Of a stretch of 64,000 nucleotides of DNA, positions 57,647 to 64,000 are shown one piece after another; within the stretch, counting starts at the first letter, position 1, and each line of letters opens with the position of its first letter. The translations under genes were made by a program, and so were the position numbers. The notes under the pieces were generated by a model. It was not told the origin of the DNA and ran no database searches. It saw only the letters and a program-made list of their open reading frames with translations. The stretch is from Myrica gale (Eukaryota > Streptophyta > Magnoliopsida > Fagales > Myricaceae): assembly GCA_963930655.1 (NCBI GenBank), contig OZ005604.1, positions 18,052,001 through 18,116,000 of the forward strand. The letters are read 5' to 3'.

Positions 57647-60277
57647 ATGGCGCCTCTGAACCTTTTCTCCCTCTACATTTACTTGCTCTTTCTCCTTTTC
57701 TTCTTCACTAGAGGCACCATACTTACTAAGTCTGCTTCTTTGTCTTCTGCTTCTCCAGATGTTGAGCTTGTCTTGGGCAAGATCAGAGCTTCATTGCAAG
57801 GTAACACTCAGAACCTTTTGCTATCTTCATGGAATTCTTCTGTGCCTTTGTGCCAATGGAGAGGCCTCAAATGGGTCTTGTCCAGTGGCTCTCCTTTGCT
57901 TTGCAATGACATCTCTTCCCCACAATGGACTAACCTCTCTCTATTCAAAGACCCATCTCTGCACCTTTTCTCTCTTCAGCTTCCCTCTGCCAATCTCTCT
58001 GGTTCACTCCCCAGGGAGCTGGGTGAGTTCTCTATGCTTCAGAGTCTCTACCTTAACATTAATTCACTGAGAGGAACGATCCCTCTCGAGCTTGGCTACA
58101 GCTCTTCACTCTCTGACATTGATTTGGGTACCAACTTGTTGAGTGGGACCTTAGCACCATCTCTCTGGAACTTGTGTGATGGACTTGTTTCTCTTAGGCT
58201 TCATGGCAATATACTGTCCGGGTCAGTCCCAAAACCTGCGTTGCCAAACTCTACCTGCAAGAATTTGCAGATTTTGGACTTGGGTAACAACAAGCTTTCT
58301 GGGAATTTCCCAGAATTCATAACGCGGTTACATGGGCTTAAAGAGCTTGATCCTGAGGATAATATGTTTTCGGGTTCAATTCCGGAAATTTTATCTGGTT
58401 TAAACCTTGAGAAATTGAATCTTTCACACAATAACTTTAGTGGGGCCTTGCCCGTTTTTGGAGAATCGAATTATGGTGTGGAGGCATTCGAGGGAAACAA
58501 TCCCGGACTTTGCGGCTTACCTTTGAAAAGTTGCAGTGGAAGTTCTGGACTGAGCTCCGGTGCAATTGCTGGTATTGTGATTGGTTTGATGACTGGAACA
58601 GTGGTCTTGGCTTCAGTGTTGATTGGGTATGTGCAACATAAGAAACGAAAGAGAATGGGGGAGAGTGGAGACGAACTGGAGGAAGAAGATGATGATGAAA
58701 CTGATGATGTTGGTGGCGGTGGTGGTGAAGGGAAGCTTATTTTGTTTCAAGGTGGTGAGCATTTGACCTCAAAGGACAATCCATGATCTCTTATATGGTA
58801 TGTTTGTTTTCTCTGCCTTCACTCTTCATTTTTACACATCATCCGTGGAATATGAATATGGACTAGCTTGAGCTCTTTATCATTGTGAAAAAGTATAGTG
58901 AGCTTCACAATATTGAGTCAGTGATAGCCCTAATCAAAGAGTGAAGCCTCGTGTGATTGAAAACTCTTAGGTTGTGTTTGAGTGTTATAGGATATTGAAA
59001 TTGATGAAAAGTGAAGAGATAGATGATATGAATGAATTTTTAATATTTATTACAGTGAAAAGTAATAATTTGATGGGAAGAAAGATATTATATTGTAATT
59101 ATTTTATTATGTTCAATTTTAGAAGGCTAAAATTGTATCTATCAAAAATTCAAAACGCAGCCTTAATTCCCATGGCTTTTCCAATCTTATCTTGAATTGG
59201 GGTTTAACTTCTAGTTAAAAAATGCGAGGAACTTCTTTTAGAAGCAGCATGAGCACAAAAAAAATGACATGGTTTGCAGTCCTTCGCTATATGGGGATGT
59301 CGATACATTACACAGTTCAGCTGATGTTGGACCACATAACAATGAATTTTCTGTAACCGCCATAAGATGAACCCATAACACTATATGATAAAGATACAGT
59401 AAAAATCTTGCTTGCCAATTCTTGACCCCCAGGACAATAAAGTTCCACTAAAGCACTTAGAAAGTACATGAAAACTTAATCTTAGAAGAAGACCCATCAA
59501 CAGTGGATAACTCATTATACCAAGACGAAGTGGAGTTGCAAAAATAGATCAGTCGCTTAAGCAATCCATGTACCTTCCTATTGGTCTTCAGTGTCTACTA
59601 TTGAACTCTTGGTTTACTTGTTATGGTTGACTACAGAAACTAGAGCAGGAAAACCAGTGTTGAACTGGGCTCGAAGACACAAGATTGCGTTGGGAATAGC
59701 CAGAGGACTAGCATGTCTTCATACAGGACTCGAGGTACCCGTTACTCATGGAAACGTGAGATCCAAAAATGTGCTTGTAGACGAATTTTTTGTAGCCAGG
59801 CTCACAGAGTTTGGGCATGATAAGCTAATGATCCCGGCAGTAGCCGATGAAATGGTTGCACTTGCAAAGTCTGATGGTTACAAAGCACCTGAACTTCAAA
59901 AAATGAAGAAATGCAATTCCAGAACAGATGTCTATGCATATGGGATATTGTTATTGGAGATTTTGATAGGAAAGAAACCTGGAAAAAATGTAAGAAGTGG
60001 GGAATTTGTGGATTTGCCTTCAATGGTGAAAGTGGCAGTTTTGGAGGAGACAACGATGGAGGTTTTTGATCTGGAGGTCCTGAAGGGGATAAGGAGTCCC
60101 ATGGAAGAGGGGTTGGTTCATGCATTGAAGCTTGCAATGGGTTGCTGTGCTCCAGTGGCTTCGGTTAGACCCACAATGGATGAAATCGTGAAGCAGTTAG
60201 AGGAGAATCGACCAAGGAACAGGTCTGCTCTTTACAGCCCCACAGATAGAAGGAGTGGAATTGCTACACCATTTTGA
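57647..60277 (+). pseudogene. TMKL1: TMKL1-like LRR receptor pseudokinase gene, internally deleted
   Basis: Exon 1 (57647-58797) encodes a signal peptide, an N-terminal domain (LLSSWNSSVPLCQWRG), LRRs (SLPRELGEFSMLQSLYLNINSL), a transmembrane helix (GAIAGIVIGLMTGTVVLASV) and an acidic juxtamembrane stretch, then GGEHLT. In the family this continues with EDVLNATGQVMEKTSYGTVY and the N-lobe of the kinase fold. Here the text jumps to a trace of the exon end (CATGATCTCTTATATG, then GTATG donor), so roughly 90 codons are lost and the frame stops at 58786. Exon 2 (59637-60277) encodes the C-lobe (TRAGKPVLNWARRHKIALGI to LYSPTDRR...TPF). Family members already lack kinase catalytic residues (THGNVRSKN in place of HRD). 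A family 1 MITE sits in the intron and a Copia relic ends 70 bp upstream. It is probably a pseudogene; a truncated secreted or membrane LRR protein from exon 1 is possible. Confidence 0.85.
58971..59162. repeat. MITE-like repeat, family 1, in the TMKL1 intron
   Basis: Begins GGTTGTGTTTGAG and ends CAAAACGCAGCC, with the shared GATGAAAAGTGAAGAG and TATTATATTGTAA blocks. Non-coding. Confidence 0.6.
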
Positions 60278-61312
60278 GCTCTCTCTTTCTATATATGTTC
60301 ATCTAATTGTGAGTTTCATTTACGTTGTTGTCTATCTGATAATCATTAAGAAGGTATATGTAGTTCATATTTCTATTAATTTGAATCTGTAATTTTTGAC
60401 AATGCATCTCTTGAAACAGCTATCTTGGAATGTAAGAAGTATCAGATATCCCAAATCATGTGCTGCAGTATAACTACATCACAAACCTGGCACGCTACAG
60501 TTAAACTGCTTTTGAGGAGTAAGCCTTTTTTTCATTTAAGACCATACCAGAAAGTATCTGCAGATCAATAGCTCCAAAAAGAGCAAAACTGCTTTCATTC
60601 TATGGGCAACCCGTCCAAACACCAGCCAGCCTCCTTTTCAAAGGAGTTCCCTAAACACTCCAAAATCTTCTTCACATATCTCTAAATGAGTTTGCACTTC
60701 GATATATTTGATAAGGCACCAGGCACCTGCTAATGACAATGGGTTGGGACCTCTAAAATATGGGTGACTTGTAGCCTGTAGGTACTTCAAAATGTGTCGG
60801 GTTCGGGCCAGGTCAGGAAGGATTACCCAACCTGAAATTGGTAGACTGAATTGGGTTTGTTTTATTGGAAGCCCAACCCGCAATTTTTTTGTCTGGCCAA
60901 CGTCCCAAGCTGACTACAGCAAACTCATAATCATTATTTACGAATATGATAGAGGAATGAAGGTGCCTTTTACCTAAATCCTTAACTTTAGTTCCGACAA
61001 CTCCGTGACAGGCAACGTGGGTCGTGGGTATAGAGCGCGCTGGTTGTAAACAGAAGGTTGATGCTTTGTAGGGGAGGAACGCCAACGCGGGCTTATGTCC
61101 TACGCTCACATGCCATCCATATGGAACTCGCATCCTCATCTCCTACCATGAATTTTGGTAATTTGTCGCAATCAAGCCTAAGAGCTAAAGAGCTCTCAGT
61201 ATCTCGTATTTAACGCTGCCAGGTTCAATGTCGTTAGGTATTAGAGCAGGTGACAGAGACCCGAATAGGGGAGGGGTAGAAATTAAAAGGACATTGCAAT
61301 AGGATCAAAATG
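60278..61312. other. Intergenic between TMKL1 and the SINE
   Basis: The first few hundred bases are former 3' UTR of TMKL1. Around 60796-60885 a GTCGGGTTCGGGCC...AAGCCCAACCCG block suggests an old hAT-like end, without a defined partner. The open frames 60638-60883 and 60813-61139 have no recognised similarity. Confidence 0.4.
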
Positions 61313-61327
61313 CACAATACTTGGATT

Positions 61328-61647
61328 TTATTTTTTGGCTACGAGAGAAATCCAGTCACCCAACCATGTGCACTGAGCTCGAACGGATCTGACACAATAT
61401 ATACAAGAAGTGAGTTCAACGCCACAGCAAACCCCTGACCGTGTAGCCCTCACAAGCTATACATGCCAGTTAAGTCCAGCTTCGTTGGGGAGTAGCCCTC
61501 ACAAGCTACACATGCCAGTTAAGTCCAGCTTCGCTGGGGAGTAGCCCCAAGGAATCGTTTGCACCTGAAGGGATTCGAACTTGAGACCTCGTGGGAGCAA
61601 ACCCCTATGCCCCAAGCTGTGACCACTCCGGCCAACCACTCGGGGTT
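61328..61647 (-). mobile_element. tRNA-derived SINE, 320 bp, full length
   Basis: It is flanked by an exact 15-bp target duplication CACAATACTTGGATT (61313-61327 and 61648-61662). On the minus strand it starts GAACCCCGAGTGGTTGGCC, holds an RNA polymerase III A box (TGGCCGGAGTGG, 61634-61623) and B box (AGTTCGAATCC, 61581-61571) and ends in an A-rich tail (CCAAAAAATAA). The tRNA-like head followed by an unrelated body and A-rich tail is standard SINE structure. The body contains a 49-bp tandem duplication (61443-61491 and 61492-61540). The exact target duplication implies a fairly young insertion. Confidence 0.88.
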
Positions 61648-61662
61648 CACAATACTTGGATT

Positions 61663-62158
61663 GGTGCTATATAACTTTAATATCTATTACAAAGCTTTTG
61701 CAATTCGTTTTTTTTCTCCCCTTTTTCTTCAGGTGTTAAGGACATACAAAAACTGACGTTTTCAAGCTTTGCAAGAGAGAGAGAGTCCCTCAGCCAAGAA
61801 AAGGACCCATTTGAAGAGAAACCGAGACACTGAAAGAAAAGAAGTGGTGGGACACCTGGGCAGGCCGACGTTGAGAAAAGGCGCTCTGCCAAGAAGAATA
61901 TGGAGATAATTTGGCAATAATTTAATACATGGAGAAAATTTACACCTTTCAAATACTTGAGTTGAGAAATACAAACAAGCGATGTTGAGCAATTGAGCAA
62001 GAAAGCTGCAACCTCGCTGAATAGGGCTATCACAATACTATAAGGGAAGAGAATGGGAAATTTTTCTTTCCTCCTTTCTCTTTCTGCTTAACTTTTTTTA
62101 TTTGTTGCTTTTTCTTTTTTTAATTCGTCACTCTCTATTCTATAAAAGGGGTTGCGAG
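61663..62158. other. Pectate lyase 3' flank
   Basis: No repeat or gene is recognised. The bases next to 62159 are presumably the 3' UTR of the minus-strand pectate lyase. The open frame 61677-62033 shows no family resemblance. Confidence 0.45.
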
Positions 62159-63647
62159 TTAACAGCGGGAGTTCCAGCGGCAACCAAGGACACCAGCACC
62201 CGAAGTAATGGAACCAACCATGGAAGAGGACTTGGCCCCTAAACTTGAGGCTCTGGCATAGCTGGCTGAAGCTCCAGCTCCTGATGGGGTGAAGTAGGCT
62301 CCATTAAGGAGAAGGTCTCCTTCGGATCTCCAATTCCAGCCCTTCCAGGCACCATCCGGTGTATCAACCCTTTTTGTCACCTGCCCACATGATTAGTCAA
62401 TAATTGGGCATCACCATCATCCTTAGTAAAACTTTTTTTTTTCTCAGCAATCAATACCCTTAATTAGTAACACAAATATGGGTTTTTTCTTCTTCTTCTT
62501 CCATTTTTTAAAAAAAATATTATTCTTATTTTTTTTAAGTACCTCCTTGGCGAAAGGGTTGAGAGGTGCAAGATATCTATTCCCCTGGCTATTAATAGTA
62601 GGCTGAGCACTCCCACCAATGGCATACATTTCCCAGTGGGTGTAGTCATTGTTAACCACATGGAAATATCCATGCCTACACCTGCAAGATTCAATTGACC
62701 CAAAAAATCTGTCAAAATTAATATAGTGCGTATCAACCAAAAAGAACCAGAAGGTGTTTGAGAAAGTACTTGTGAGGACTTTGGATATAGTTACCTTGGC
62801 ATTCTCTGGATTAGACCCTCACCAAAATGGTTGTAGGCAATGGTCACTTGCATTTGCTTATCTCTTACGTAGGAGTCACTGTGACCCAATAGCATAACCT
62901 GCTTTAGGCAAATATATCAAGAAGAAGATTAGTCTCCCCTGAATTAATTAATTAACTAAGATCAGTTTAAAGCATAATGAAGAAAATGGTGTAACTTGTA
63001 TGACCTCATTGTGGCGGGTAAAGTAGTTGTTGGAAATGGTAATGGCAGTGGAGCCCATGATGGCATCAATAAGGCCGTCAGCACAATTAGAGAGAGAATT
63101 GTGGTCAATCCAAAGGTGGCTTGAACCGAAGATGGAAATGCCATCCCCATCGGCCATTGTTCTCCACCCAAAATGGCTTGGGGAGCTCCGAACCATGGCA
63201 TTGCCCGTTCGCTTGCAGTCATGGATATGTAGACCGTGGATGATGATATTCGTTACGAATTGGACAGTGATGCATGCCCCATAAGCAATGTGGACATTTG
63301 CACCACGACCGTCAATGGTCTTAAAGCTGTTCATAATAAGCTCCTGCTTAAGTGTGATCACCATGTCCCGCTTGAACACAATCCACAGTGGCCTATCCTG
63401 GATGACTGCGTGGCGGAGCGTGCCCGGTCTGGGATTGACGGGGTCATCATCGCCAGGGTCACTGACAACGTAGTACTGTCCATCGCGACCACCAACGGCA
63501 TTGTGTCCAAACCCAATGGCACAATTAGCCAGGCGCTTTCGGTGGCGGTACCAACTGCTGTCACAGCGCCAGCAGTCGTCAATTGGATTCCCAGTCCCAC
63601 ATGAAAAAAATCCCAACTTCCTCCTTTCTGTGCTATTGCGAATGCTC
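62159..63647 (-). CDS. Pectate lyase (polysaccharide lyase family 1), partial at 5' end
   Basis: Minus-strand exons: 63647-63005, 62898-62795, 62681-62543, 62380-62159, with GT/AG junctions and frame kept. The enzyme cleaves de-esterified pectin in the cell wall by beta-elimination. Visible: [19 protein letters not shown] at the start of the mature domain, the calcium-site region [17 protein letters not shown], the catalytic-arginine motif RMPRCR (RxPxxR) and the family C terminus [20 protein letters not shown]...SYARASSL. The exon beginning at 63647 has a clear acceptor (TTTCTCAG) and its first codon needs two bases from an upstream exon, which should encode the signal peptide and is not found up to 64000. 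The gene therefore continues past the window. Closest Arabidopsis relatives by memory are At5g48900 and At3g24670. Confidence 0.93.
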
Positions 63648-64000
63648 CTGAGAAATTTTAAACACATAATAATTACATTGCCATGATGATTCTATTACAA
63701 TAGCCTATTGTTTTTTTATATCTTGTGATTCAGAAATTGAACTTTTCTTGTTTAAAATATTGTCCCCTCATTCGTGAGTAGGCCATGTGACAATAATAAT
63801 GATGGACATGTTACGGATATATGGATACGGTCCTACGGAAAGATTTGGTTAATATTCTTTTCTTTGATTAATTTCGCAACGAGAAATAAATGCAAGCCAA
63901 GCCGGAGTGATAGTTGAGTCCAGAACTCGATGTGTCGGTGGGAGTACTGATACTAATAAAAATGGTTAGTTTAACGAGGTCACGGGGGTTTCAGTCATTC
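63648..64000. other. Probable pectate lyase intron 1
   Basis: No signal-peptide exon is seen on the minus strand, so this is most likely intron sequence leading to an exon beyond the right edge. No repeat is recognised. Confidence 0.5.

Noticed and set aside
61571-61634. Possible tRNA gene (A and B boxes)
   Set aside because: The body, A-rich tail and 15-bp target duplication show that this is the head of a SINE, and no cloverleaf is completed.
1-64000. CRISPR array, bacterial operon or phage island
   Set aside because: Gene families, introns and transposon types are those of a plant nuclear genome; no regularly spaced short repeats with unique spacers were seen.

Overview
This is nuclear DNA of a core eudicot plant, probably a woody rosid, although nothing here fixes the species. 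Reasons: spliced genes with GT/AG introns, AT-rich intergenic DNA, plant-specific families (ABI3 B3 factor, DYW-class PPR protein, RGF-peptide receptor kinase, TMKL1, pectate lyase), and many degraded plant transposons (Copia elements, TRIM, hAT, SINE, MITEs).

Host genes in order: ABI3 (+, 13846-16582, six exons, looks intact); an RGI-type root growth factor receptor kinase (-, 28017-31830, two exons, intact); a first-exon fragment of peroxisomal dihydroxynaphthoyl-CoA synthase (+, 38921-39184); a four-exon gene for a small plastid-targeted membrane protein that I do not recognise (+, 44103-47521); an LPA66-like PPR-DYW RNA-editing factor (+, 49030-50949, intronless, intact); TMKL1, a receptor-like pseudokinase gene that has lost about 90 codons (+, 57647-60277); and a pectate lyase whose first exon lies past the right edge (-, 62159-63647). 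The genes are not an operon or pathway. Their order matters because it matches two paralogous Arabidopsis segments at once, around At3g24240-At3g24670 (RGI, ABI3, TMKL1, pectate lyase) and At5g48900-At5g48940 (pectate lyase, LPA66, RGI). The window therefore looks like a less fractionated version of the ancestral block.

The rest is mostly mobile DNA. A broken Copia relic fills about 1.1-5.6 kb and carries a 346-bp hAT-type insertion with an 8-bp target duplication. Three separate LTR elements in which gag is the only product I recognise lie at 6.3-8.4, 18.1-20.8 and 22.0-26.8 kb. The first has a perfect 5-bp target duplication and a dense W-box/ACGT cluster in its leader. Two more hAT-type elements of about 710 bp, each with an 8-bp duplication, lie at 21.1 and 36.7 kb. 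A solo LTR sits 0.7 kb upstream of the RGI gene, a TRIM lies at 53.6 kb, and a Tnt1/Tork-like Copia relic ends only 70 bp upstream of the TMKL1 start codon. A 320-bp tRNA-type SINE with a 15-bp target duplication lies at 61.3 kb. Several MITE-like repeats, tandem duplications and hairpins are scattered between.

I found no new protein-coding system. The most unusual points are the cluster of gag-only LTR elements, the regulatory-site cluster in one of them, the decayed TMKL1 within a conserved block, and several structurally informative small insertions.
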